A stretch of DNA of 64,000 nt, taken from DATAGF01 sp963834875 (GTDB taxonomy: Bacteria > Actinomycetota > Thermoleophilia > Miltoncostaeales > Miltoncostaeaceae). This document shows positions 37,854 to 47,509 of this stretch, piece after piece. Every line of letters begins with the position of its first letter. The stretch's first letter is position 1. A program made the translations under genes and the position numbers. The notes beneath the pieces were generated by a model, which saw nothing but the letters and a program-made list of their open reading frames with translations, did not search any database and had not been told where the DNA came from. The stretch is taken from NCBI GenBank assembly GCA_963834875.1, contig CAWIDG010000002.1:124001-188000 (forward strand), read 5' to 3'.

Positions 37854-39267
37854 GTCAGCCGCCGCCAGCGCAGGACGGCGACCGGCAGCAGGGCGAGCGC
37901 CGCCAGGACCGCGCACAGGATGAAGGCCCCGCGGAAGCCGCGGGTGATGGCGTCCGAGATCACCCGCTGCAGGCTGTCGCGCAGGGCGACGCGGCCCGGT
38001 GCGCTCGGATCGCCGCCCGCCGCGACGGCACTGCTGAGGTCGGGGACCTCGCCGCGGGGCGCCTCGTCGATGGCCCGCTCCAGCTCGACGCCCACCGCGA
38101 CCTTGTCCTGGATCGAGAGCGGCGCCTCGATCAGCGCCGAGGCGCCCGCCAGGCGGGCGCGGTCCTCCACCCCGGACAGGTCGGCCGCGAGCAGCGGGGT
38201 CAGCAGCACGAGCCCCAGCACCAGCCCCGCGTGCCGGATGCCCACCGACCAGGTCCCTGACGATGCCAGGCTGGGGCCGCCGAGCGAGGCCTCGGTGAGC
38301 GCCGGCAGGCTCAGGCCCAGCCCCAGCCCGCAGAGCGCGAGCGCCGTGCCGAGCATCGCCAGGCTCGGCTCCGGCAGGAGCGCCATCGCGAGCAGGCTGC
38401 CCGATACGAGCAGGATGCCCCCGCCGACGGCCACCAGGGGGGCGCTGCGGCTCGCGATCGGGGCGGCCACCAGGGCGCCGGCCGGCAGGGCGCTGACGAC
38501 GGCCGCGGCGAGCAGCGGCTCGTGCCCCCACCCGTCGATCATCAGGACGACGGCGAGGAAGAGGGCGCCGACCAGGGCGGCCGAGATCAGCGCGAGGGCG
38601 GCGCCGGAGATCCAGCGCGCCGGGCGGGCGGCGTCACGCCCGGGCGCCGGCTCCTCCCGCAGGGGCGCCGGCGCGCGGATCGTGGCCGCGATCGCCGCCG
38701 CCGCCAGCGGCACCTGGGCGATGAAGATCGCCCGCCAGTCGAAGGCCTGCGTCAGCGCGCCGCCCAGCGCCGGGCCGACGGCCGCGCCCATCACGCCGGC
38801 GGCGCCCCACACGACCGCCCCGCGCGCCTGCGAGCCGCACAGCGCCCCGAGGAGCGGCACCGAGCCCGCCAGCAGCAGGGCCGCGCCGGCGCCCTGGACC
38901 GCCCGGGCGGCGACCAGCACGCCCAGGCCCCCCGCGACCGCGCACGCGACGCAGGCCGCGCAGAAGACGATGAGGCCCCACCGCGTCAGCCGGTCCGCTC
39001 GCAGGCGGCGCACGAACGGGATGAGCGCCAGGGCGAGGACCGCCACGGCCACGTTGTAGGACGTCACCACCCAGGAGACCGAGGTGATGGTGGCGCCGAA
39101 GTCGCCGAGCAGCTGCGGGAGCGCCAGGACGACGATCGACGAGTCGGCGAACGCCACGGCGACCGCGAGCGCCAGCAGGACGGCGCGCCAGCGCGAGGGC
39201 GCCCGGACGACGTCGGGGGGCGCGGCAGGTGCTGGGTGGGGAGCTCGGCCGTGGCGGGCGCGGTCAC
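37850..39267 (-). CDS. MFS transporter, DHA2-like (one apparent frame shift)
   Basis: About 472 residues with 12-14 hydrophobic segments. The first has the DHA2 signature FADSSIVVLALPQLLGDFGA, followed by SWVVTSYNVAVAVLALALIP and the motif-C-like GAAGVMGAAVGPALGGAL. A helical external loop of about 70 residues precedes the last helix. The start is the GTG at 39267 (TAPATAELPTQHLPR) with a one-base shift near 39225 in a C/G run. Proton-driven export of a small compound is likely; substrate unknown. Confidence 0.85.
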
Positions 39268-39369
39268 AGCCGAGTGGTAGAGGACGGCCGCGCGGCGCGC
39301 ATCTCGCCGGGGCGGCGCTTTGCCGTCCCTTCACCGAACCTGGGCCGTTCGCCCATCAGGGGCGCCGGC

Positions 39370-40669
39370 CTAGGACGCGCGGGCGAGCTCCGGCGAGAGC
39401 CGCCCGACCGCGGCGCGGATCGTCTCGGCGCTCGTGCCGATGGCGGCCGCCGACAGCGACCCCGGCTGCCAGTGCTCCTGAGCGAGCTCCCGCACGTCCT
39501 CCGCGGTCACGGCCTCGATCCTCGCGATGGTCTCGTCAACGGTCAGCAGCTCGGTGCCGGTCAGGACGGCCCGGCCGATGCGGTTCATCCGGTTGCCCGA
39601 GCTCTCGGCGCCGAGCACCAGGCGCCCCTTGAGGTGATCCTTCGCGCGCCGCAGCTCGTCGTCGGGCAGCAGCTCCTCGCCCATGCGCCGGAGCTCGGCC
39701 CCCACGACCTCGCAGGCCGTCCCGAGGCTGTCCTCGCGGGTGCCGAGGTACACGCCCACCTGACCCGTGTCGGCGTAGCCGACCGCGTACGAGCCGACCG
39801 AGTAGGCGAGCCCGCGCTTCTCGCGGACCTCCTGGAAGAGCCGGCTGCTCATCGAGCCGCCGAGCACGGCGTCGAGCACGGACTGGGCGTGCCGGCGGGG
39901 GTCGTTGCGCGACAGCCCGGGCCCGCCCAGGCAGAGGTGGTACTGCTCGGTGGCCTTCTCCTTCACCACGAGGGTCGGCGCGGCCGGGCTCGGCGGCCTC
40001 GTAGCGCCCGGCGCCCGGCTCCACCGGGAGGTCATCCAGGAGCGCCTCGGCGAGCTCGCTCACGCGCTCGTGAGCGATGTTGCCCGCGGCGGCGACGACG
40101 ATGTTGGGCGCCGTGTAGTGGCCGCGGTGATAGGCCCGCACGCCGTCCTCGGGCACCGACCCGATGACCTGGGCCGTCCCGATGACGGGCCGCCCGAGCG
40201 CCTGGTCGGGGAACACCGCGACGCTCGCGAGGTCGTGGATCTGGTCCTGGGGATCGTCCTCGTACATCGCGATCTCCTCCAGCACCACCTCGCGCTCCTG
40301 GTCGAGGTCGGAGAGGGTGGGGCGCTGGAGCATGTCGGTCACGACCGGCATCGCGCGGTCGACCAGCTCGTCGAGGACCCGGCAGTAGAGGACCGTGTAG
40401 TCCTTGCCCGTGGCGGCGTTGACCTCTCCGCCGAGCCCGTCGAAGGCCTGCGCGATCTCCTCGGGCGAGTGGGTCGGCGTGCCCTTGAACAGCATGTGCT
40501 CGAGGAAGTGGGAGATCCCCGCCTCCTCGATGCGCTCGAAGCGCGAGCCCACCCCGATCCAGACGCCGATGGCCACCGAGCGCACGCCGGGGACGGGCTC
40601 CGAGACGATCCGGAGCCCTCCCCGCCCCGTGCTCACGACGGGGCGTTGCGACGTGGCCGCGCCGGTCAC
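39370..40669 (-). CDS. M16 family zinc peptidase, processing-peptidase-like (one apparent frame shift)
   Basis: About 432 residues. The inverted zinc motif HFLEH with downstream Glu is in AGISHFLEHMLFKGTPTHSP. The inactive C-terminal domain has GSMSSRLFQEVREKRGLAYS and continues after a frame change near 39990. This is the bacterial homologue of mitochondrial processing peptidase (PqqL/YmxG/MppB type), commonly located after pnp. The GTG start overlaps the pnp stop (GTGA). Confidence 0.92.
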
Positions 40670-42846
40670 TCGGCGGTCGTGAGCCTCCGCCGCCTGCGGC
40701 GCGGGGGCGCGTCCCCGTCGGCCGCGACGCCGCCGTTCTCGGCGGCCTCGGGCTCCTCGTCCTCCATGCCGATGATCCGGAGGCCGATGCGGCCCCGGAG
40801 CTTGTCCACCTCGACCACGCGGACGTCCACCGTGTCCCCGCGGTTGATGACGTCCTCCACCTTGTCCACCCGGCCGCGGCTGAGGTTGGAGATGTGCAGG
40901 AGCCCGTCCACGCCCTTGGTGAGCTCCACGAACGCGCCGAAGGTGGTGGTCTTCACGACCTTGGCGCCCATGTAGGTGTCGCCGACCTCGACGTCCTTGG
41001 TCATCGCGCGGATCATCTCCACGGCCTCGTCGGCCTTCTGGCCCTCGACGCCGTAGACCTTCACCGTGCCGTCGTCCTCGACCGAGATCTCGACGCCGTA
41101 GTCGGCCTCGAGCCCGCGGATCGTCTCGCCGCCCTTGCCGATGACGGTGCCGATCCGCTCGGGATCGATCTTGATCGCGGTGATGCGCGGCGCCCACGGC
41201 GACAGCTCGTCCCGGGGGCCGGGCATCGTCTCGGCCATGACGCCCAGGATGAACTCGCGGCCGGCCTTCGCCTGGGCGAGCGCGTCGCGCAGGATCTCGA
41301 AGGTGACGCCGGTGATCTTGATGTCCATCTGGAGGGCGGTGATGCCCTCCGAGGTGCCCGCGACCTTGAAGTCCATGTCGCCGAGGTGGTCCTCGTCGCC
41401 CTGGATGTCGGAGAGGATGACGTGCTCGTCGCCCTCCTTGATGAGGCCCATCGCGATGCCGGCCACCGGGCGCGTGATCTCCACGCCGGCGTCCAGCAGG
41501 GCGAGGGTCGAGCCGCAGACCGACGCCATGGACGACGAGCCGTTGCTCTCGAGGGTCTCCGAGACCAGCCGGAGCGTGTAGGGGAATTCCGCCTCGTCCG
41601 GGATCATCGGCAGGAGGGCGCGCTCGGCGAGCGCCCCGTGGCCGATGTCGCGGCGCTTGGGGCCACGCATGAACCCGGTCTCGCCGACGCTGTAGGGCGG
41701 GAAGTTGTAGTGGTGGATGAAGCGCTTGGTGGTCTCGGTCCCGAGGCCGTCGATGCGCTGCGCCTCCTTGGTGGTGCCGAGCGCCAGGCTCGTCAGCACC
41801 TGGGTCTCGCCTCGGGTGAACAGCCCCGAGCCGTGCACGCGCGGCAGCACGCGCACCTCGCAGCTGATGGGGCGGATCTCGTCGGCAACCCGGCCGTCCG
41901 GGCGCTCCTTGTCCACCGCGATCCGCTGGCGGATGAGTCGCTTCTGGAGCGCCTCGAACGCCAGGCTGAAGGCGGCGGCCGCCTCCGGGTCCGGCTCGTC
42001 GCCCAGGATCTTTGCGGCGGCGGCGGCGCGGACGGCCGCGACCTTGTCGCGCCGGGCCAGCTTGGCCTGCTCGCGCGTCGCCTCGGCCAGGTCCTTGCCG
42101 GCGGCCTTCTCGATCTTCGCCAGGAGCTTCTCGTCGGCCGGGGTCTCGGGGACCTCAAGCTTCGGCTTGCCGGCGGCCTTCGCCAGCTCGACCTGGGCCT
42201 CGCACAGGCGCCGGATCTCCTCGTGGGCGATCTGGAGCGCCTCGAGCATCGTCTCCTCATCGACCTCCGTCGCGCCGGCCTCGACCATCGAGATGGCCTC
42301 GGCCGTGCCCGCGACGATCAGGTCGAGCTCCGACTCGTCGGTCTCCGGGAGGGTCGGGTTGATGATGAACTCGTCCCCGGTCAGGCCGATCCGCACCGCG
42401 GCGACCGGGCCCTGGAAGGGGAGGTCCGACAGCATCAGCGCGGCCGAGGCGCCGTTGATGCAGAGGATGTCGAACGCGTTCACGTGGTCCACGGAGAGCA
42501 CCGTGGCGACCACCTGGGTCTCGTAGCGGTAGCCCTTCGGCCACAGCGGCCGGATGGGGCGGTCGGTCATGCGCGCCGTCAGGGTCGCGCGGTCGCTCGG
42601 CCGCGACTCGCGCTTGATGAAGCCGCCGGGGATCTTGCCCGCGGCGTACATCCGCTCCTCCACGTCCACGGTGAGGGGGAAGAAGTCCACCCCAGGGCGC
42701 ACCTCCTGCGCGCCCACCGCCGTGACCAGCACCATCGTGTCGCCCGACCGGACGACGACGGATCCGTTCGCCTGCTTGGCGACCTTGCCCGTCTCGAACT
42801 CGATCGGCGCGTCGCCGACCTCGACGGTCACCTTCTCTACTGCCAT
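40666..42846 (-). CDS. pnp: Polyribonucleotide nucleotidyltransferase
   Basis: 3'-5' phosphorolytic exoribonuclease, 726 residues and uninterrupted. Two RNase PH domains (MVLVTAVGAQEVRPGVDFFP, REIMRP-equivalent RMTDRPIRPLWPKGY; SNGSSSMASVCGSTLALLDA, DHLGDMDFKVAGTSEGITAL), a KH domain with VIGKGGETIRGLEADYG, and an S1 domain (TTTFGAFVELTKGVDGLLHI). The tail RRRRRRLTTAE is basic. ATG start with AAGGGA upstream. Follows rpsO, the classic order. Confidence 0.97.
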   Translation of the reverse strand: MAVEKVTVEVGDAPIEFETGKVAKQANGSVVVRSGDTMVLVTAVGAQEVRPGVDFFPLTVDVEERMYAAGKIPGGFIKRESRPSDRATLTARMTDRPIRPLWPKGYRYETQVVATVLSVDHVNAFDILCINGASAALMLSDLPFQGPVAAVRIGLTGDEFIINPTLPETDESELDLIVAGTAEAISMVEAGATEVDEETMLEALQIAHEEIRRLCEAQVELAKAAGKPKLEVPETPADEKLLAKIEKAAGKDLAEATREQAKLARRDKVAAVRAAAAAKILGDEPDPEAAAAFSLAFEALQKRLIRQRIAVDKERPDGRVADEIRPISCEVRVLPRVHGSGLFTRGETQVLTSLALGTTKEAQRIDGLGTETTKRFIHHYNFPPYSVGETGFMRGPKRRDIGHGALAERALLPMIPDEAEFPYTLRLVSETLESNGSSSMASVCGSTLALLDAGVEITRPVAGIAMGLIKEGDEHVILSDIQGDEDHLGDMDFKVAGTSEGITALQMDIKITGVTFEILRDALAQAKAGREFILGVMAETMPGPRDELSPWAPRITAIKIDPERIGTVIGKGGETIRGLEADYGVEISVEDDGTVKVYGVEGQKADEAVEMIRAMTKDVEVGDTYMGAKVVKTTTFGAFVELTKGVDGLLHISNLSRGRVDKVEDVINRGDTVDVRVVEVDKLRGRIGLRIIGMEDEEPEAAENGGVAADGDAPPRRRRRRLTTAE

Positions 42847-42862
42847 TTCACGTCCCTTGTCT

Positions 42863-42886
42863 GCCCCGCCGCTCGACGGTCGGGGC
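42863..42886 (-). promoter_or_regulatory. Hairpin in the pnp leader
   Basis: Between rpsO and pnp the minus strand can pair GCCCCG with CGGGGC and an inner CCG with CGG around TCGAG, ending about 16 bases before the pnp start. In other bacteria PNPase represses its own mRNA through a leader hairpin; here this is only a structural suggestion. Confidence 0.3.
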
Positions 42887-42958
42887 GCCTCTGTGCCGAC
42901 GCCGCCCGGCGCCGGCCCTCTGTCCGTCTCTCTCGTTCTCCGCTCCTCCCGGCCGCGC

Positions 42959-43225
42959 CTACCTGCGCAGGCCGAGCTGGCGCGTGAGCTCGCGGTAGGC
43001 GTCCAGGTCCTCCCGCTGCAGGTAATTCAGCAGCCGGCGCCTGCGCCCGACCATCTGCAGCAGCCCTCGCCGCGAGTGATGGTCCTTCGTGTGCGTCTTC
43101 AGGTGCTCCGTGAGCTCGTTGATGCGCTCGGTGAGGATGGCCACCTGAACCTGCGGCGACCCCGTGTCCGTCTCGTGCCGGCGGTAGGCACCGATGACCT
43201 CCGCCTTCGCGTCCTTCGCCAGCAA
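42959..43225 (-). CDS. rpsO: 30S ribosomal protein S15
   Basis: 88-residue S15 with the conserved YRRHETDTGSPQVQVAILTE and HSRRGLLQMVGRRRRLLNYL. It binds the central domain of 16S rRNA. The start is taken as TTG at 43225, because GAGGA lies 6 bases upstream and the resulting length fits the family; a nearby ATG (43231-43229) is out of frame. Upstream of pnp, as in most bacteria. Confidence 0.95.
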   Translation of the reverse strand: MLAKDAKAEVIGAYRRHETDTGSPQVQVAILTERINELTEHLKTHTKDHHSRRGLLQMVGRRRRLLNYLQREDLDAYRELTRQLGLRR

Positions 43226-43373
43226 TCCATGTCCTCGCTCAGCCGCGGCGCAGCCGGAGCCGCCCCGGGTCGTTTCTCGTGCTCCGGGGGGATGCGCGCT
43301 GCGCGCGTCTCGCAACCCGGAGGTGCGGCGAGGTTAGCAGACGCCCCCTGCAGCACCGCCGTCACGCGCGGCG

Positions 43374-44735
43374 GTGCTGCGCGACGAGCCGTCAGCGGGA
43401 ATCCGCTACCCTCGCTGGCGGACGGTCGTCCACGCCGTGTCCGCCCTCGAGCCGGGGCGCGTCGTTGCCGATGCAGGTGATGTCGACGCGGAGGCGGGGA
43501 TCAGGTCCCTCGTGGACTTCAGCAGGCGCGAGTGGGCCGTCCTGGGCCCGCTGGCGACGGTGGGCTTCTTCGAGGTCTACGACGTCGCCCTCCTCACGCT
43601 CGCCGCCCCGGTCATCGCCAAGGGCCTCGGCGTCGCGATCGCGACCTTCGGCATCGGCGTCGCGCTCGTGCGCCTCGCCACCTTCGGGAGCCTGCCCTTC
43701 ATGCGGCTGGCCGACCGCTTCGGGCGCCGCACGCTGCTGCTCGCTTCGGTGGTGCTGTTCACCCTCGCGACCGGGATGACCGCGCTCGCCTGGGGGTTCC
43801 TCGCCTTCGTCGCGCTGCAGATGGTGGCGCGCGTCTTCCTGTCAACCGAGCAGGCCCTGGCGAACCTGGTCGTCGCGGAGGAGCTGCGGCCCGACCGGCG
43901 CGGCGCCGGGCTCTCGGCGCTGGGCATCATCTCCGGCCTCGGGTACGGGGCCGTCGCCGGCCTGCTGCTGCTGGTGCCGCTCACGCCGCTCGACTGGCGG
44001 CTCTTCTACGTCGTCGCGCTCGTGCCGCTGGGCATCGCCGCGTACCTGCGCCGGCACCTGCCCGAGACGCGCGCCTTCCAGGTCGCCCAGGCCCAGCACC
44101 GGGTGCAGACGACGCTCTGGCCGCGGGTCGAGCGGCGCCACCGCAAGCGGCTGTGGCAGGTCATCACCATCGTCGCGGCGTTCGGCCTGGTGCAGACGAG
44201 CGGGTTCTTCTACGCCTCGGAGCTCGCCCAGACCGACTACGGCTGGAACGGGCTCTTCACCGCCCTGATCCTCGCCGCCGCCGTCTTCGGCGTCCTGGGC
44301 TTCTGGCTCGGCGGGCGCATCAGCGACCTGGTCGGCCGCCGGCCGATGATCGCCCTCGGCATCGTCCTCGGCGCCACCGGGACGGTGCTCGTCTTCACGC
44401 AGGTGCCGGCGCTGTTCACGCCCGGCTTCTTCCTGCTGGCGACCGCCGGCTCGTGCTTCCTCGCGGCGTCGGTCGCCTACATGGCGGAGCTCTTCCCCAC
44501 CGAGGTGCGCGCCTCCCTGACCGCCTTCGTGATCGTCTGCCAGGTCGCGGCCGGGTCGCTCGGGCTGGTGCTGCTCGGCGGGCTGGCGAGCGTGGTGAGC
44601 CCGTATCTGCTCCTGCTCATCCTCGGCGGGTGCCTCACCGCCGCCCTCCTGGTGCTGAAGGGCCTGCCCGAGACGGCCCGCCGCGACCTGGTGCGGGATG
44701 ACGGCCTCGGCCGGACGGCGCCGGCCTCGGTCTAG
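43374..44735 (+). CDS. MFS transporter, sugar/metabolite-porter-like
   Basis: 453 residues, intact, with about 12 transmembrane helices. The MFS motif A appears twice: MRLADRFGRRTLLLA after helix 2 and GGRISDLVGRRPMIALG after helix 8. It ends KGLPETARRDLVR, like metabolite:H+ symporters. The real start may be the GTG at 43437, since a TACCCT box lies at 43407 between the two candidate starts and the N-terminal extra residues are not conserved-looking. Substrate unknown. Confidence 0.8.
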   Translation: MLRDEPSAGIRYPRWRTVVHAVSALEPGRVVADAGDVDAEAGIRSLVDFSRREWAVLGPLATVGFFEVYDVALLTLAAPVIAKGLGVAIATFGIGVALVRLATFGSLPFMRLADRFGRRTLLLASVVLFTLATGMTALAWGFLAFVALQMVARVFLSTEQALANLVVAEELRPDRRGAGLSALGIISGLGYGAVAGLLLLVPLTPLDWRLFYVVALVPLGIAAYLRRHLPETRAFQVAQAQHRVQTTLWPRVERRHRKRLWQVITIVAAFGLVQTSGFFYASELAQTDYGWNGLFTALILAAAVFGVLGFWLGGRISDLVGRRPMIALGIVLGATGTVLVFTQVPALFTPGFFLLATAGSCFLAASVAYMAELFPTEVRASLTAFVIVCQVAAGSLGLVLLGGLASVVSPYLLLLILGGCLTAALLVLKGLPETARRDLVRDDGLGRTAPASV

Positions 44736-45139
44736 CCCGCGGCGCTCGGCCGGTAGGTCCCGAAGCTCCACACGTTGCCATGGGGATCGCGGGCCGCGAA
44801 CTCGCGCGAGCCGTAGTCCTGGTCGGCGAGCCCGCGCACGATCTCGGCCCCCGCCGCCGCGGCCCGGTCGTGCAGCGCGTCGGGGTCGTCCACCACCACG
44901 TAGACCAGCACCGGACCGGGCAGCGAGAACGGGCTGCCGTCCGAGCGATCGGCGTCGTTGATCATCACCAGGCCGGTGCCGACCCGCACCTCGGCGTGGA
45001 CCAGCGGCTGGTCGGGCTCGGGGGGGTAGACGGCGGTCGCCTCGGCGTCGAAGACGCGCTCCAGCCACGCGATCGCCTCGCGCGGGCGGGAGTACGGCAC
45101 GATCGGGAAGGCGCCGTTCATGGTCGCGGTCTCGGGCAT
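44732..45139 (-). CDS. VOC family protein (PhnB/glyoxalase-like)
   Basis: 135 residues. FPIVPYSRPREAIAWLERVF starts the first module, and FAARDPHGNVWSFGTY closes the second, as in YdfO/PhnB-type VOC proteins. ATG with a GGAGGAGC ribosome binding site. It lies downstream of the AraC gene on the same strand, suggesting regulation by it. Converges with the MFS gene with a 4-base overlap. Confidence 0.82.
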   Translation of the reverse strand: MPETATMNGAFPIVPYSRPREAIAWLERVFDAEATAVYPPEPDQPLVHAEVRVGTGLVMINDADRSDGSPFSLPGPVLVYVVVDDPDALHDRAAAAGAEIVRGLADQDYGSREFAARDPHGNVWSFGTYRPSAAG

Positions 45140-45177
45140 TCCAGCTCCTCCGGTCTGATTGAGAACCTGAGGCGAGC

Positions 45178-46007
45178 CTAGGCGGCGACCGCCGCCTCGT
45201 CTTGGATGGAATTGACGCCGAGCGCGCGCAGCTCCGTCGGCGTCACGCCGGCCAGGTCGCGAACCTCCCGCGCGAGGTGGGCCTGGTCGAAGAAGCCGCA
45301 CGCGGCGGCGGCCCGGGCCCAGCCGACCTCGGCGTCGGCCGCCAGCAGCCCCGTGAGCCGCTCGAGTCGGATGATCCGCGCCACCAGCTTCGGGGGCAGC
45401 CCGAGGGCGTCCCGGAAGCGGGCGATCAGGCGGCGGTGGCTCCAGCCGAGCTCGGCCGCGAGCCCGCCGATGGCCGTGCCGCCGCCGCTGCGCGCGAGGC
45501 GCCCGAGCGACCAGGCGACCCCCGGGTCCACGGGCGGCGCCTCGGCCAGGCGCGCCGCAAGCGCCCGGTCGACCAGCGCGAACCCCTGCGCCCAGCTCGG
45601 CGCCTGGGCCACCCGCTCGACGAGCTCGCCGGCCGACCGGCCCGAGGACATCCTCGAGGGCCACCGACCGGTTCGCCAGCTCGCTCATCGGCAGCCCCAG
45701 GAGCCGCCGGGCGGCGAGCGGGGCCAGGTCCACCTGCAGGCAGCGGGCCGACCCGGCGTGCTCGACGAGCACCGGGCCGTCGGTGAGGCCCGCGACGAAC
45801 GAGCCCAGGCGCTCGGCGGGCCGCTCGGGGCGGCGGGCGTCGGCGATGCTCCAGCCGGCGTCCAGGTCGATGATGACCGGGACGTAGGTGCACGGCAGCT
45901 CGCGGAACGTCACGGGAGACGAGGACCGCTCCGCGTACCCGCAGTAGCGGATGACCACGCCCGTCAGGGCGGGGTGAGGAGCGCCGGTGACGAGCTCCAC
46001 GCTCACC
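45178..46007 (-). CDS. AraC-family transcriptional regulator (one apparent frame shift)
   Basis: About 276 residues. The N-terminal sensor domain (VELVTGAPHPALTGVVIRYC, ELPCTYVPVIIDLDAGW) is followed, after a frame change near 45648, by a C-terminal double HTH (LAAELGWSHRRLIARFRDAL, then AAAACGFFDQAHLAREVRDL). Start GTG at 46007 with a TAGCCT box 7 bases upstream. It most likely controls the VOC gene behind it and itself; palindrome cluster D lies directly upstream and could contain operators. Confidence 0.85.
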
Positions 46008-46014
46008 CCGCCAA

Positions 46015-46020
46015 GGCTAG
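46015..46020 (-). promoter_or_regulatory. -10 element of the AraC-family gene
   Basis: TAGCCT on the minus strand ends 7 bases before the GTG start, implying a leaderless transcript. The first palindrome of cluster D begins about 60 bases further upstream. Confidence 0.5.
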
Positions 46021-46080
46021 ACCCTCTCGATCCGAGGGGCCACCCTCGCTGCAGCTCGGGGCATGCGGCAAGGCGCATCG

Positions 46081-46251
46081 TGCCAATCGGCCGAGCCGTG
46101 GTCTGCCAATTGGCACGTTCACAATTCGGGCCGCACGATCCCGCGCCCTCCAGCGATCACGATGAGCTGAGATGGCCCTTGTCGACCGGGAAGCGGTGGT
46201 CGGGCCAATTGGCAGCGCGGGCATTGGCCAATTGGCACGTTCACAATTCGG
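46081..46251. repeat. Two pairs of 23-bp-phased palindromes within a 25-bp direct repeat pair (cluster D)
   Basis: TGCCAATCGGCC (46081-46092) and TGCCAATTGGCA (46104-46115) are 23 bp apart; GGCCAATTGGCA at 46203-46214 and 46226-46237 are again 23 bp apart. The second member of each pair extends into an identical 25-bp sequence beginning GCCAATTGGCAC and ending CACAATTCGG (46105-46129 and 46227-46251). The gap 46021-46543 has no gene. Confidence 0.88.
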
Positions 46252-46308
46252 CTCCTTGGCGAAAGGCGCCTACGGCGGAGCCACGGTGGGCTCAGCGAGA
46301 CCTCAGAA

Positions 46309-46389
46309 CGTTGATTGACACGGCGTTCGAGGCCGGGAGGCGCGCCCCTGGAAGGCAGGCCGGCCGGCCTCGACGGGCCCGCAGGCCCG
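46309..46389. repeat. CGTTG box and GC hairpin downstream of cluster D
   Basis: CGTTG (46309-46313) is followed 60 bases later by a stem CGGGCC/GGCCCG with loop CGCA (46374-46389). The preceding sequence GGGCTCAGCGAG...CCTCAG...CGTTG aligns with the matching region of cluster E (GGGTTTCGTGGAGCCTCGATGCGTTG in pieces) with about 60 percent identity by eye. Confidence 0.5.
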
Positions 46390-46543
46390 CTCGGCGAGAG
46401 TCGGCGATCGGTGGAGGGGCGAAAGCTCGGACGCACGGTCCGGCGACCGCAGATGGGTGATCGCAGCGACCCACGGCTGGTCGAGGCGGTTGCAATGAGA
46501 CGGCGGGCCAGCCAGTCGGCCGCCGCCGGGGCGGTTCACGGCC

Positions 46544-47509
46544 TTACGCCGCGGCGCCCTCCGCTGCGCGGGCGGCGATCTCGCGGGTGCGCTCGATGTC
46601 CTGGGTGATCTGGGCGACCAGAGCCTCGGGCGACTCGAACCGGCGCTCGTCGCGGAGGCGCTCGAGGAACTCGATCCGCATCGTCTGCCCGTAGAGCTCG
46701 CTGCCGTCGTGGTCGAGCAGGAAGGCCTCGATGCGAAGGGTCGCGCCGGCGTCGGCGCTCGTGAACGTGGGCGCCACGCCGATGTTGATGGCGGCCGCGC
46801 TCCGACTCGTCTCCAGCACGGCCCGCCCGGCGTACACGCCGCGGCTCGGCAGGGCGACGTCGGCCGGGACCTCGAGGTTGGCGGTCGGGATGCCCATCGC
46901 CCGCCCTCGCTGGTCGCCGGGCACCACGACTCCCTCCACGAAATGCGGGCGCGCGAGCAGCGGAACCACCTGGGCCACCTGGCCGGTCGCCACCAGGCGG
47001 CGGATGCGCGTGGACGAGATGGGCTTGCCGTCCGCGCTCGTGACCGTCGGCGGCGACTCGACGTGGAGCCCGCGCGAGGGCCCGAACTGGGTCAGCATCC
47101 CCACGGTCCCCGCGCCGCCGTGGCCGAAGCGGAAGTTCTCGCCCACCACGACCGCCTCCGCGCCGATGGGGGCCGACACGAGCATCTCGGCGAAGCGCTC
47201 AGCGCGGATGCGCGAGAACGCCTTCGTGAAGGGCACGACGAGCAACTCGTCAACGCCGAGCCGCTCGATGAGCTGGCTCTTGAGGCCGATGGGCGTCAGG
47301 ACCGCCGGCTTCAGCTCCGGCCGCAGGACGGCGATCGGCTGCGGCTCGAAGGTCAGGGTCATCGCGGCGAGGCGGCGCTCGGCGGCGAGCTCGATCGCAC
47401 GCCGGATGATTGCCTGGTGCCCGAGGTGGACGCCGTCGAAGGTGCCGATCGCCACCACCCGGCGAGGGGCGCCGAGCGGCAGGTCCCCGAGCGACTGGTA
47501 GCGCCTCAC
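46544..47509 (-). CDS. ribF: Bifunctional riboflavin kinase/FAD synthetase
   Basis: Makes FMN and FAD from riboflavin. About 321 residues. The N-terminal FAD synthetase nucleotidyltransferase domain has AIGTFDGVHLGHQAIIRRA and ISSTRIRRLVATGQV; the C-terminal flavokinase has GRAMGIPTANLEVPADVALP and INIGVAPTFTSADAGATLRI. GTG start overlapping the truB stop (GTGA), the usual neighbour. Confidence 0.95.
   Translation of the reverse strand: MRRYQSLGDLPLGAPRRVVAIGTFDGVHLGHQAIIRRAIELAAERRLAAMTLTFEPQPIAVLRPELKPAVLTPIGLKSQLIERLGVDELLVVPFTKAFSRIRAERFAEMLVSAPIGAEAVVVGENFRFGHGGAGTVGMLTQFGPSRGLHVESPPTVTSADGKPISSTRIRRLVATGQVAQVVPLLARPHFVEGVVVPGDQRGRAMGIPTANLEVPADVALPSRGVYAGRAVLETSRSAAAINIGVAPTFTSADAGATLRIEAFLLDHDGSELYGQTMRIEFLERLRDERRFESPEALVAQITQDIERTREIAARAAEGAAA

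Noticed and set aside
46104..46129. TGGCACGTTCACAATTC as a sigma-54 promoter
   Set aside because: The TGGCAC half fits, but the TTGC half at the right spacing is missing, and the same TGGCAC arises from the palindrome family. Actinobacteria generally lack sigma-54.
46292..46608. Short open frames on both strands in the gap upstream of ribF
   Set aside because: They overlap one another, have no ribosome binding site or conserved motif, and fall within the repeat element; treated as non-coding.
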